This document shows, in pieces, positions 1 to 12,991 of a stretch of 64,000 nucleotides of DNA. The position numbers were made by a program, and so were the translations under genes. The stretch's first letter is position 1, and each line of letters begins with the position of its first letter. The DNA is taken from contig VTPC01007149.1 of NCBI GenBank assembly GCA_011009095.1, positions 1-64,000 on the forward strand, in the 5' to 3' direction. The notes beneath the pieces were generated by a model. It had not been told where the DNA came from. It ran no database searches and saw nothing but the letters and a program-made list of their open reading frames with translations. This DNA comes from Ignelater luminosus (Eukaryota; Arthropoda; Insecta; Coleoptera; Elateridae).

Positions 1-158
1 TTGCTGTTATTTTGACGTAAAATATTTCTAAAAATATTGTTTTTTATTCAATTAATTGATTCGTTTATTTATTCACTAAATTCAGAAAAGACGAAGTCGA
101 AACTATATTTACAAACATGATCTAGAATTCAACACAATAAATCTGTATCTAGAATATA

Positions 159-622
159 CAGTGTGTCGGCGGATTGATTGACGAGAGGAAAAACTTTTTT
201 ATTATTGGTTTTAGGACAAGATGTAACTCTTGATAAAATTTTCTGCTTGCTTCAAAACCTTCAATAATGGTAATATAATTTTGATGTTACCTACAATAAT
301 AAAAAAAATTTAAAAAAACGCATTATTTTAGTACAAAAAAACGACTAAGTTCTAAATTTATTCAAAAATCAGATTGCCGTGTTAGCTTTTTTTTGCAGGT
401 GCAGTTCAAACATGTAATCTGCTTTTCAAATAAATTTAGACCTTAGTCGTTTTTTTATACTAAAATAATGCGTTTTTTTAATTTTCTTTATTACTGTTGG
501 TAACATAAAAATTATATTACCATTATTGGAGGTTTTGAAACAAGCAGAAAATCTTATCAAGAGTGACATTTTGTTCTAAGACCAATAATAAAAAAGTTTT
601 TCCTCAATCCGCGGACGCACTG
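159..622. mobile_element. Hairpin MITE, Tc1/mariner type, long TIRs
   Basis: Two arms, about 159-375 and 416-622, are near-perfect reverse complements around a loop of about 40 bases. The ends are CAGTG/CACTG and each is flanked by TA (157-158 and 623-624), as expected for a Tc1/mariner target duplication. Arm identity is roughly 90 percent by eye. The main difference is a 9-base insertion near the outer left end (around 176-184). No transposase sequence lies inside, so the element is non-autonomous. A transcript through it would fold into a hairpin of about 210 bp. The family assignment rests only on the termini and the TA duplication. Confidence 0.82.
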
Positions 623-626
623 TATA

Positions 627-3600
627 TACCAACACTTTGACTAGAAATAAAGTGTGTAATATCTTGTATGTACAACTTCAACATAAATGAGGCTGTAAAC
701 TAAAGTAGTGTGTAGTAGCTTTGTAAACATATGCGTGTGTGTACATATGGTCAAAATAAATATACCACAAGTTGCCTTCAGGGATAATTTAATTAACTAC
801 ACATGTACAACATACCCACCCACATGTTTAGCTAAACTCATTGATTTGATGAGGATTCTTCCGTTTTCAACTTCCTACTGCATTAAATGAATATGAAGTC
901 AGTAGGTACAACGTTATTTTAGAATTTTCTTGGGTAATTATGTAAATATTGATTTTGTGCAAAACATTCTCTTTATAGGCTAATTATATTTGTTTAAAAG
1001 GGAAAGAATTTCTTTTGGATTAGCTAAATATTAGAATATGTAGCTATAAATAATAAAGAACAAAAGATTAAAATTAGTACATTATAAAAGCAAGAACCTT
1101 TAGAAAACGAACGAACTATAGCTAGAAGATCCGTTCTTCAAAGTTATCCCGTTACATGATGGAATAATTGGAGGGATTAAGAACTTCATAGATTTTGCAA
1201 GTCAATAATCTAATAGCAAACACGTTCCGTACCAGGATGATTATATAATGGGATTAGTAAAAGATATCAAATCACTTTGTTGTTCAGGATTAGGAAACAC
1301 CGTAAACTTATGCAATGATTAAATGTGGGTTGTATATTAAGTAGCCGAACGGGAGAACCCAAAATGTTAATTTTCAGATACACCTCAAATTATTAGTAAA
1401 ATAAAGGAACAGACAACCACAAAAATACCAAGAAAGACTTTAAAAAAATTAAACGGAAGAAGCTAATAAAAAACAATTTTTCTAAATTTAACTTCTTATT
1501 GTACGTCACGCTCCTACGGAACATCCTGTACAAGATATAATTTTAGAACGTATAGGCAATTATTTTGTAAAATTTTCTTTCGTAACATTTTTTTAATTTT
1601 TTCTGCAAATAACAACACTATCCCCGTTCACAGTTCGTTAAAACACCCTGTATATAGAAATCACTAAATATCAAAACTTTAAGTTTTTTACCAATAATAA
1701 TTTACCTTTTGCGTCAGGACAATTTGTTTATTTGTTACCAAAGACAACGTTTTATCGTATTATTATAAAAAAACTGTTTACGAAAAATCCCTAATGTTTC
1801 TGAAAATGTGATTCCCCCACGTTTGTAACGTCAAGTATCTTTGACAGAAAATTAAAGAACTAAGATGAAAGTAGATACTATTTCCATATCTCACAATATC
1901 GCTACATAAATGCAGAGAAATTAACTACATAATTAGTACTTTGATAGAAATTAAATAAATTTACAAACCCTAACATAAACCCGAATTTAATTTGGCATTA
2001 GATAAGTACCATTTTAACAAATTGATATTTATATTAGCTATACGCGTTTACCAACTATTGATTAATTTCACTTGTTGCGTTTGCTCCATCATTTCTCCCG
2101 CTTAATCGTATAATACGCGTAATTAAGGACGTGCAAATAAATTCAACACTTAAACAACTTAATTTTTTATTGCAAGAACATTTATCACAATTAAGAACTC
2201 AGTTTACAAATTTAGAAAAAAAGGTTTCTATTATAGTAACCTAAAAGAAATTTTTAAGTAGCTCACTCTTATTTTTAATTTGAACACTGTTTCACAGCAT
2301 TCCTTTGTCTTCCTTGGATTTTTACCTTTCCCACGTAGGATTTAAAAGTGTCACGTTTCAAAGAAGTGACAACAGGGAAGTGAAATGAAACAAACATGAG
2401 GAAAGAGGAAAATCAATCGATTTAGACAAACTGAAAATGCGAAGGAATGAAACATAAATAAGCGAGCACACTGTATTTGTCTGAAGAAAATAAATCCACG
2501 CCAGTCTGCATTTCCACTAGGCAGATAATGGTAATTGTTTGAATTCTGTATGCTGGTTTGTATATCGACAAAGGAATTTCTGTCTAGGCTTGTTATATCT
2601 ACACAAAGCAAGTATTTATCTCTTTGTTAATGCGTCAACGTATAAAGTAAAAATACATAATTTACATTTTTATATTCAAATTATATCTCCAAAATAACAA
2701 AAATGCGTACTAGCTACCCCACATCTGCTTATTCAGGTTGTAACTTGGAAGACTGTTCATCCGTAATGAAAAACAAGATTTAACGAGATCCTACAGATAA
2801 TTATAAAAACAAAAGTATAAAGTTAAAACGTGATTCTGAAGGCATTAATTAGTTAACACAGCAACTTGATTTTATCACTCATAAAAAATATTTTACAGCA
2901 TTCAGATGTGATGTTTATTTGTTTAGGGTAGACATACCCGTGAACTGCCTGTTTCTTTTCTACTTCAGAATATAATATGCTACGTAGGCTAAGCATTAGA
3001 GTTGTTTTGCACCTGCACGACTACCACAATTCATGACAACACTGACCCCAGTTTGCTGTCGATTACAAAAGTAGCAAGACTATCGTATCAGTTCTGTATG
3101 TTTTTGAGGAATTTGTTTAGTGTGTGTTAACCAGTCAGTTGATTAATATTAAGAACACAATTTGAATTTTTAATGTAGCAATTTGTGGGTTAGGAAATTA
3201 ATTTTGTGGTGAAGATTTCCTAATGGACGCCTTTATGTAACCGAACCTTTCAAAGTAAATCTAATTGCTGACCGAACACGTTATGATAGTAAATAGTCAT
3301 CCCTGTAAAATTTACATGACTTGATCAATAGAAAATTGATAATTACACTAGACTCCCAAGAAACCTAAACTTTGTAAAGTGTAGATTGAAAGATGTTATA
3401 CGATCTTTAATACCCCAAATGCACAAAAATTAATTTTAATTAAATATTGAATGTGCCTATTTACTAAATGTAGTAAAAGGGTAGAAGTCTGATTTCATGT
3501 ATTGAGAAGTACCTACTATACAGAGAATTCTTAGTTTTGATGACATAAAGACCTAGATTGTCAATTAGATTGAAAAGAAAACCTTTCTGTAAAGTCACAT

Positions 3601-5340
3601 ACCTTAAATAAATCAGAAACCATTGTTTTGTTTTTCAGTCCGAATCATCTTTTTCACTGTAACTAGCTACCATCCCCTTTCGTATCGGTTTCGTATTTCT
3701 TTACTCTGTTTTATTCTTAAAAATTAACATCAGAAGACAAGAACACATAATAATTTAATATTAGTTGTCTGGACTTAATCAGAGACATTGACATTGCATT
3801 TAAAAAAAACTACAGATATAAAAAAGTGTTTTGTTTCCTGGAATTTTTCCCAGTCAGCTGAAATACTCAGCTTTAAATAAAGACTACTTAATACCCTATA
3901 TGCTGTTATACATACGTGCATTAAAAGCTAACAGCACAATATGTTCAGTTTATGGTTCGAGTCAATATACGGACTTTCGCCTATTTCAACAGAATAACTG
4001 CGCATCACACTAAAACCAAAAAAAAAGTGAAATACGTAAATTGAACTATTATTGACGTCGCATTGAACAATTAAAGCTACTCTATGGATTTGTGTATGTG
4101 TTGCTGTGTTTTCCCGTCTGTTCATTAGCACGATAATTCAATAATAACTGAATACATTCAAGCCTATGTTTTCTATTGTCTAAACAATGTTAGTAAAGCA
4201 CTAAACTTACTTTTTCAGTCAGTGTTGTAAGCTCGAGTTTCTATGAAATATGCTTAGTAAATAGCTTTATTGATAATAATATCATAAACAACTAACTTGT
4301 CAGACATCTAAATTATACGGTTTACTAAAAGTTCACAAAGAAAACCATTCTCTAGGTTTGTCGTTTCTAAAGTTAAAAAACATTTTTACTTTTTGTCTAT
4401 TTTTGTTGCTAAATTATTAAAAGAAACTAACTTTGCTGTAGCAAATTATGATACCTAGAGCACAAATTATTTTTGGGACTGTCACTCGAATTCCACCATA
4501 TGTGGAAACCATTTGTTGCTGCACCTTTGGGTAAGTGTAAGTAATCTGTTTTTATACAGTAGAATTGCCTATAAAATTGGCTGTGGTAGATCTACAAAGA
4601 GATTTTCAAAAAGTTCTTAAACCTAAACGATTAAATCTCGACTGTTTAAAACAGGCCTGTTTTCAGATCCAAGAGAACTTAAACCTAGAACCTTACCAAG
4701 CGAAAGCATTGAAGTGTTTGATTCTTACCTGTAACAAAACAGAAAAAGTTATTACATCTTAAAAAGTCAATACTTAAATTAAACAAAGCACTTAAGAATA
4801 ATCAAATTATACAAAACTACTTGATATTTAGAGTATCTCAATAGTCTGTGGTCAGATGTTACTAAAGAAAGTTGAACAGAATAACTATTTGTACTTCCTG
4901 ACTTTCTAGAACGCAGAACACAAGTGATCCACGGCCCAAGCATAGCTGTTGCGGCCCAACACTTGCCTCTAAGCAGTGAGCACACCGTTGTCGCCTTAAA
5001 ATGGAGGTAGCAATATAGCATTATTGTTTTCTGGTTGGGTAGCAAAACTAAACAGACCAGGACCCGACATTTATTGGACTTCTTTTTATTCTATCTAATT
5101 TTGTGTCACTGAATTTAAATTATTGGGGTCTATGTGCAATACATCGACTCTTTTGTGAGTTCGGCATTGATTACATTATACTTCCCTATTATTTCTGCGC
5201 ATATTGATTCTTCCTAAATGTTCTTTACTGTCTTAGAGTCATTGGGTTTACAAATAGCTTCAACATAAATGATATCTGTAGAAAGATGTATCTCCGCGTA
5301 AATGAAGACGAAAATGAAGAACGTATGACCAGCTGATTTT
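627..5340. other. A+T-rich DNA, no supportable gene
   Basis: Short open frames here (for example 708-890, 2351-2611 on the minus strand, 3831-4013, 4565-4762) show no recognisable domain and are the length expected by chance in this composition. At 1505-1655 there are two copies of a CCTGTA-containing motif resembling terminal sequence of insect DNA transposons, but no partner end was found. A short CpG-containing patch with MluI-like ACGCGT words lies at 2040-2130. Confidence 0.5.
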
Positions 5341-5347
5341 CTTACAG

Positions 5348-5541
5348 TTCCTAAACTGTGTTCAGATGTTTTTTCAAATCATAAAAAGTTCTATATTTGG
5401 AATCACTGGATCCCATATGCAGTACACAGGATTCATAATTCTTACCCACCAATGAAAAATGGTGTGTCAGCCGACCGACCAATTCGTACATGGTTCCGAT
5501 CTCCGTTACTAGAGCCACAGCAACTTAAATATCAAGAATAA
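5348..5541 (+). other. Exon-like open frame, unrecognised
   Basis: A TTTTCTTACAG acceptor-like site ends at 5347. After two bases a frame opens at 5350 and runs 63 codons to TAA at 5539-5541, with a GTGAGG donor-like site just beyond the stop (5546). The predicted peptide is rich in Trp, His, Arg and Pro and does not match a family I know. It has no usable start, so it would have to be an internal or terminal exon. Open frames of this length arise by chance in A+T-rich DNA, so this is only a candidate. Confidence 0.18.
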
Positions 5542-5544
5542 GAA

Positions 5545-7249
5545 AGTGAGGCCTAACATCATTGCTATGCTTTGTTATGCACAGCTTCATACCATTCTTA
5601 ACTTATAAAACAGTAAGTTTCATGGTTAGTCTAAATAAAACGATGAAAGTATTAACTTCCAAGATTTTTCTACTTATACGACTATATTTTAATGTCCAAA
5701 GACAAATATACAGTTTTTTAACTAAAAAGAGATAAATTATGGAACTCCTCTCAGTACATATACTCACTGTAGCAAACCAAACTTATCTCATCGTAAGTCA
5801 ACTGTTTCACAAGGATATTAAACGCATCGATATTCAAAATCCAAAGCCAAGAAAATTAAGCAGAACAGCCCAGCATGTGCTATTTACCATAATGTATATT
5901 CTTTCTTTGTGGATGTCTAGAAAATTTAGCAAACATGAGTTAATTGTGAACAGCTGATCTAAAGATTTCTGCGAAACTGTAGAAGTGTATACGTACTCGA
6001 CAATAATACTTTGATTAAAATTACTTGAGTAGGGTATATTTACATATTTATAAACGATAAAAAATTGTGATAAACATCGACTGGTCTTCTTCTACTAGCT
6101 TTTTTGCTGCTTGCTTCATGAAATTCAAAATGTTTATAAGACACAAACTGATGATATAGGGTGTGTAAAAACACATAATGTTGTAGAGGTTACTGCTAAC
6201 TCACTCGCCAGACTGTATCGGTGCGAACTTGATCAAATATTGACAACCTTTCAAATTTGGCTAAAAGGCCCCTTTATCAAGCTTCTCCGATAATCAACAT
6301 CCTTGAGCTGCTGTTTCGTAACTTTTTTGAATATAACAAATGAGTTCCATGTGCAACAGCTTTTCTCGAGCAATAATAGTACAAAGCCTTCTGTCTGTGC
6401 CAAACACATACTTATTGTTAGTTTTTGCGGCATGGGATAATTTGCTGTTGAGAGGCAAATAGCATTCCTGTTGTTGCACTATTCAAACACATACACCTTC
6501 CTTTGTTGTCTTTAAACATTCTCTATGTTTTCAAGTTTGTTTTTTGCCACATGCGTATGTTACGTGGGATTAGAGCGCAACGTTCCATCAATGTGGATTT
6601 ATTTTAAAACGATCGATTGGTAAGCGTACTGATTGTTCATAAGACATTATGTTCCCATCTAGGTATGGTTGCAGAAGCCTTAGTACTAAAGTGTCAATTT
6701 TGAAAAGATTACTGTCACTTATGTTCTCTTTATCTTAGTAAATTTGTAAATTCAAAGAATAACTGCATGGTCAGCACGGTTTTTAGAATTTGACTCTTTC
6801 TCTCATTCTCTTGTTCTTAAATAATTGTATAAACTCGCCTAAAAATAGTTTTTTTTCTAAGCTTAGGCAGTCTGAAAGTTCCTAATGCAAGAAGCTTGAA
6901 AAATCGATCAGAGTTAATGTTTTCCACGTTTAAAAAACTGTTTGAAGAACAGTATCGTAAAATTTGTTCAAATCTGCAACCTGACATTACAGCTGGAAGA
7001 ATTGGATGACAATCTAATGGATTTAATGAAAATAATTTTAAGTACTAAATACTGCTGAATTTCAGCTGAGTTTACAATAAGAGCAAATCTAGAAATATTT
7101 CCGTATTGGGCAAGTCCCTTATCTTGGTTTTGACTGATTTTGGACAGTTAGAATCTTGCCATAATTACTAGTAAATGTAGAAGGTTTCTTATGTCAGGGT
7201 TACATATTTACTTAAAAATATCTACGGTTAAAGAATTTTTATGCTGCTG
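5545..7249. other. A+T-rich DNA, no supportable gene
   Basis: Frames at 5739-5957 (+), 6111-6293 (+) and 6251-6479 (-) overlap or are short, and none carries a recognisable motif. No repeat with paired ends was found. Confidence 0.45.
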
Positions 7250-7251
7250 TG

Positions 7252-8124
7252 CGAGGGTCGTTTGAAAAGTCCGTGCAAAAATAAAAACTACTTAATTGTT
7301 TGGGCAAACCTTTTTTATTTTTCAACATAGTCTCCTTTTAGGCTTATACACTTCGTCCAATGCTGCTCTAGTTTGTTGATCCCTTCTGAATAATAGGATT
7401 TGTCCAAGTCTGAAAATAGCCATTCGTTTCTGCAATCACCTCCTCGTTTGAATAAAATCTTTTTCCCGCCAGATATTTCTTCAAATTGGGGAACAAATAG
7501 TAGTCCGAGGGAGCCAAGTCTAGAGAATAGGGGGGATGTGAAACGAGTGAAACCCTATTTCCATTAATTTTGCGACCACAACTGCTGAGGCGTGAGCTGG
7601 TGCGTTGTCGTGATGGAAAAGGACTTTTCTGTGGGCCAATCGTGGGCGTTTTTCTTGCAGCTCGGTTTTTAAACGGTCCAATAACGATGAATAATATGCA
7701 CCTGTAATAGTTTTACCCTTTTCCAGATAGTCGATGAGGATTATTCCTTGCCAACAGGGCGTCCAGAACGTTCAGCGTCACTTGCGCCCATATGGTCACT
7801 CCGAAAATTTTGAAACCATTTATAAACTGTTCTAACCGAAGGTGCAGAGTCACCATAATGTTTATCAAGCTTCTCTTTATCTCCTGAGGCGTTTTGCCTT
7901 TCATAAAGTAATGTTTAATCAACACACGAAATTCTTTTTCGTCCATTTTTTGAAAATCACTCGACTTCCTCGATTCAAGCGAATGCCAAACACAAAGAAA
8001 TAGACCGATCTGGCTGAAACTTGGTGTGTGTTCTTCCAAGAGATGCTACTAACTAAACATAACCTCGATATGCGCCAGTAGTGCCATCTCTCTGACTTTG
8101 CACGGACTTTTCAAACGACCCTCG
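7252..8124 (-). mobile_element. mariner-like element, internally deleted
   Basis: The 873-bp element is bounded by 28-bp terminal inverted repeats starting CGAGGGTCGTTTGAAAAGTC, which match almost base for base at 7252 and 8124. The right flank is TA (8125-8126) and the left flank is TG (7250-7251), consistent with a TA duplication carrying one substitution. Full mariners are about 1.3 kb. Here the transposase jumps from its N-terminal helix-turn-helix part straight to the second half of the catalytic domain, so roughly 400 bp are missing. It could be mobilised only by a transposase supplied in trans. Confidence 0.93.
7315..7946 (-). pseudogene. mariner transposase remnant
   Basis: Reading from 7946 downward, the protein starts MDEKEFRVLIKHYFMKGKTP, typical of mariner N-termini. 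It continues after a frameshift near 7887 with a helix-turn-helix segment ending in KWFQNF and the linker SDAERSGRP. Near 7745-7750 the sequence switches to the later motif YLEKGKTITG. This removes the region carrying the first catalytic Asp. The second Asp is present in HHDNAPAH, and the third in DLAPSDYYLF after a change of SPD to SLD. The frame ends in GDYVEK with TAA at 7315-7317. Several frame changes and the internal deletion make it non-functional. The DD34D mariner assignment follows from these motifs; the subfamily was not determined. Confidence 0.9.
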
Positions 8125-8126
8125 TA

Positions 8127-10340
8127 TTCACTATTTACATTACAAGCAAAATACCAACTATACCATTTAGGAACAGTTCTTTTTGTCACTGATATCACTG
8201 TTATCACCGCTGGAATTATTGTCAGGTATTGTTGTATTTTGTATTCTATTATCAACTGCACCCTCGTTTATTTGGGAATCTTTACCCTCGTTCTCCTGAT
8301 TTAAATTTTCATCTTTTGAAGAATCACATGATGCAACTTAATTCTCATCGCTATCTTTAAATGCAGAATACTAAATAGAAACATAAATCACCTGCTTACA
8401 ACAGCACTCAGATTCCGGCAGTTGCAAGACAAAACAGGATAATCACCGTTGGAAAGATTTATCAATCACGATTGCAGTAGGATAGGCAACCCAGAAATTC
8501 TCTGTTCTGCTAGGACACATATATGACCATATAATGCATGAGTGCTATAGCAGACTCCTCCCAGGAGGTCTAGAAACGCAGGACAGCTGTATAACCTAAC
8601 CTAACCCAACCAGCTATAACCTCACTTTTCATAACTGTTATTCTTTGCCTTATGTTTACTTATTAAACTACTTTACACTAAATTGCATTAAATTAATTTA
8701 ATTAAATTGAATTTTACAAGTCATAATTCTGCCATCATGAGGCTTGCAATTCTATATTCTTTTTTTATATTCAGAATTGACAGCAAGATGCTCATTGTTT
8801 TCTACTTTGATGTTCTTCTAACGGCATCTACTACATAAATTGTTAACAAAACCAGCTCTTTAGCAATGAACGAAGCATAAGTCATAGGATACTATAAATT
8901 AGATATCAATTCAATTTTCCAATTTACTACAACCGTGACTTTTTGGTGTAAACTTATGTGTCTTGCAGTACAAGAAATATCTTTATCAAAAATGTAAGGA
9001 AAATATAAAATATCTAATTTGAAACTAATCTGGAAATTTGAGCATGCAATAGGGTTACACAACGAGCATGATTGTTTTCTTGGCCAGATTACATAAATAT
9101 GGAATGAATATTAGTTTCGAAAATTGATATAAGATTTAGTCCCAGTGTAGATATAATTGTTAACACGTTTTAAGTTAAACTCTTGTTATGCTACACCTTT
9201 GTTGAGATGCAAATTATTAAACTTTCTTCTCTGCCTACTTCCTAATCTTAAGTAGTTGAACTCTGTAACGATAACGAACTTGATAATAGCAGCATCTGTT
9301 TCCAACTTACACGTGACGGGTCATCGTAAACTCTGTAACTTGCTCTCAGTATTAACAACAGCATAATACTAATTGGGATAAGCTGTGGTGTTCGTATTAG
9401 TGAACTGATATTATTATCTGCTCTAGTGGTTGATTAAGTAATAATTTTTTGTGGTGTGATAGAATTGCTTTGTAGAGCTAATTTACTTAAGATGTTTTTA
9501 ACTAGCATATTAAAACAAATATAGATATACGATAATTACTTGTAAAACTGAGATTACTTAATGAAATCTTCAAATGGTTGCTAATTTAATTAATAGCTCA
9601 CAGTGATATTTCAGTATATTGTTGATACCTAACAGTAGATCATAAAGCACCTCTAATGAGCTGAGATTAATTGGATCGTAAGATGATTATGATTAGTATT
9701 AATCGTTGTACTCAATGTCAAAACGAGACAGCAAGTCTTTGTAGAAATTTCAAATAAAATGAAATTAAGATATTTTGAAAACAATAATAATGTATTGCCA
9801 TAGTGAAAAGTTTTTTAAAGAGCGTGCTTTTGTAGAATTAGATGTGGATAAAATGAATTTTTAGTGCAAATAAATCATCACGTTATTTGTCTTTTAGAAT
9901 TGCTCTAAATTACTTATTTTTTTATGTGACACGCACCCCAATATCTTCTATCGAAGCAAAAACCTTTTTTAATCGAAACGATTCTATTAAACCAACCTAG
10001 TTTAACCTGGCGCTAGACACAGCCACAAATAGTCGTTAACACCTGACGCACAGAATTTACTAAACTTACTGCCTCTTTTGCTTGAATCAGTCTTTCGCGA
10101 TCGTAACTTACTGTAGCACTAAAATTAGCCATTTCCTGTTAATATTGGAAAATTGATTGATTTAATAACGAAAATCATATCGATCTTTGTATATTTTAGC
10201 TTTAATACCGTCAGGGTCTCTCGTTTTTAAATATACCGTAAGCAATGCGCAATTTATAATTTGAAAAAAATGTCCATAAATTTGCAAGCAAACATTTGTA
10301 GCCTACATAAATTAAAAATTATTGAATTTAACTCGAGGGT
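8127..10340. other. A+T-rich DNA with a short CCTAA-type patch
   Basis: No gene or paired repeat is visible. At about 8596-8612 there are two CCTAA units followed by degenerate ones, the complement of the insect telomere unit TTAGG. This is too short to call an interstitial telomeric tract. The frame at 8098-8304 begins inside the mariner terminal repeat and is a chance frame. Confidence 0.4.
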
Positions 10341-10344
10341 TTAG

Positions 10345-10440
10345 TAGGCAGCAGGCAGGGTACAGCCATGCGGTTAGGGATTTGCTCGGATTCTTGTGGA
10401 GTAAGTTCGGTCCCAGCTCCAGGCAGACGCGGAGACTTAA
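10345..10440 (+). repeat. Possible tRNA-derived SINE head
   Basis: This patch is clearly richer in G+C than its surroundings. It contains an A-box-like TACAGCCATGCGG at 10361 and, 42 bases later, a B-box-like AGTTCGGTCCC at 10403. The spacing fits an RNA polymerase III type 2 promoter. The tRNA stems do not pair well, so it is not an intact tRNA. No clear tail or target duplication was identified. Confidence 0.33.
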
Positions 10441-10444
10441 TTAA

Positions 10445-12988
10445 AAATCTAGCTGTCCACCAACTTTCAGAAGAGACGCAGTACTAGAACTTGCTGTAAT
10501 CATTAACCATACAACAAGAAAATGAATCTTGGATTAGATTTTACACAACTGCGTTTGTTAAGATTTACGATTCATAATAAATCATAAAAAACACAAGGGA
10601 AATTCCTAGTAAGCTAAACAAGCCATTCTTTAACGCAGGGCATTTTCATATGTATGTAAGGTACAGAATGTTCTGTCAAGAATTGAAAAGTATAAAACTG
10701 ATGAGAATCGCCAATTGCCGAATGCTAGAGGAAATCTTTAAATTTATTTTCACTATTTCAGCGGTCATTCTAAAAGAACTAACGATATGTGTAAAGCACA
10801 TTCAACAATCACATTGTCGCATTTTAAGGATGCTTGAAATCTGCAGGATTTCTTAATCCGGTTAACTCTAATAATTGCATCTGTGATAAATCAGTTCTTT
10901 CCTTTTTTGATTTCATATAACTTTGAACAAGAGTAAAAAGACAAAAAGAAGTCAAGAAAAATGCATTAACATTTTCAGGCAATATCTAGATATCTACAAT
11001 CAAGTAGTATAAATGTTCTTGAAATCTTTTTACGTCGAGCTTTTACTTCTAACGCAATCTGCCTTCACTAAAGGTCCTTTTACTAACTCTGATATGTTTG
11101 TTAACGAAGTCTGCCAACTAAGTGGAAAAAGGTCTCATTCCCTAAAATAACGGTTTACAAAAAGATCTGCCCATTCGTTTAACAAAGAAAATACAATTTC
11201 AAAAAAGTTGTATCAATTAATCTCTGTTTCCTACACAAAAAGTCCTACCCGCTGATTATCTTGAAAATTAGCAAAATCTTCGGTGGCCTTTTCAGCTTTT
11301 ATTCCATTTACACAGAAAGCTATGAATTTCGCTATTCTATTTTAAACTAATTTATTCAAGCTTCCATGCGTTTATATAATTTTAAAGTGGTTGTGCTTTA
11401 GAATTAATATTTGCTTACAAATTAACATTTAGAAGAGTTTCTTACGAATTACTGTTATCAATAAGTAATGTAGCAAGTTAAAATACTTCAAACACAATAT
11501 CTTCTTTACATAAAATACAGCTTAAGCTTCCTTCTATGTGGTGAATTTCTATTTAACAAACTTAACAAAATATTAAGGAACTCTGTAGCATAGCTAAGGG
11601 TTTTGTATTTAACACCATATTTCATTTCAAGTACACAAACGATAATGAGCTTCGAGTCTCAAAAGTTACTTTCAGAGGTTATACTTACTTATTTGTCAAT
11701 ACTGACAAGTCTTGTAATCTCATTCAAAACGCTTTTCTGAAACTTTGCATACTAAATGTCATTGAAGGTGTATGTAAAATATTTCGGGGCATTGTAATGT
11801 ATTTTTTTAAAATTTTGTTTTGATTTTTATTAACTCTATTACATTTTATATTTAGTTTCTCATTTATGATTCTTCTGTACATCTTATACTTAAATTGTAA
11901 TACTCATGACCTACAAATTAAGTGCCTTGAATTAGCAAAAATAAAATTCAAGCAAGAGGTCGCTACAAATTTAGAAATACGAGAGTAAAAATTAATGTAG
12001 ACTGTACTACACTACAATATTTATTGTAGATTATTCAACCATGCTCTTTAACGACTGAAAATTTAGGTTAATTTTTATGTTTATATGGCCATTAAAACTC
12101 ATTATCCATATTCTGCTTTCCCCCGTATTTAGGAACATTTTTGTTATCCAAATTACGTTAAGCCATTGATTCAATGTTGCTTTTATGTGTCGACTTCCCC
12201 CAACAACCCTGTCTCTCATCTATCCCTTTCGTTTGCTTCTGTCATAATGTGCTTTGCCTTTTGAACCCCGCAGTTCAACTTGTGTAATACGCAAGCGACA
12301 CGGTCTTTTAGGTATCTTCTGTCGGTTGGCTGCACCGACTGTGACTTTCTGTAGACCAAATTCCGACAATGATCGATTAAACATAATCTTTAGATAAATA
12401 CAGTAATTGCTCTCTGTCATCGCAGGGATTACTTGCAAAAGCATCTTGATTCAGAAAACTTTTGTTACCTTTCTAGGTTTTTTTTTATTATTCTGCTCTA
12501 TTGAAAAGTGGAAGTGCTGCCTGAACTTCACTCAATAACATAGTAGCACTCTGAGGAAATATACTAAACTACTATACCACGAAGCTTTGATCTACTAGAG
12601 GAAAGGATCATTTGCGAGACGGTACTCGGTCTGAACTGTTAATAAAACCTGTTAAAGAACGTCTTTGAGGACGTACCCTTCATATAATTCAGAAGCCTTT
12701 AACCTTGATGACATTCTCACTGACAACTTCTCTCCAGTCTTTTATGACTTTCGCTACTTATTTGTGGCTGATAGATTGATATTGATAATTAAATAAATTT
12801 CAATTTTATCTTAAATATTACACTACACTTAGTAGATTCTAATTCATTCTATTTATCAGATCTTTGTTTAATTTTCCAATTTCTTAGATTTTTTTTAGTT
12901 ACTGTTCTCGTTTTATAAAAATCTTCAATCTTACATAAATCTTGAGAAGGTTGTTTTTGTCGGTATTTATAACCTTCTGTCATTCATA
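10445..12988. other. A+T-rich DNA, no supportable gene
   Basis: Frames at 10650-10856 (+), 12031-12219 (-) and 12220-12444 (-) have no recognisable motif. No paired repeat ends were found. Confidence 0.45.
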
Positions 12989-12991
12989 GTA

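Noticed and set aside
8049..8304. Frames on both strands at the mariner right end
   Set aside because: They begin in or cross the mariner terminal repeat and have no homology of their own.
8596..8612. An interstitial telomere (CCTAA) tract
   Set aside because: Only about two exact units are present, which is within chance and common in insect DNA.
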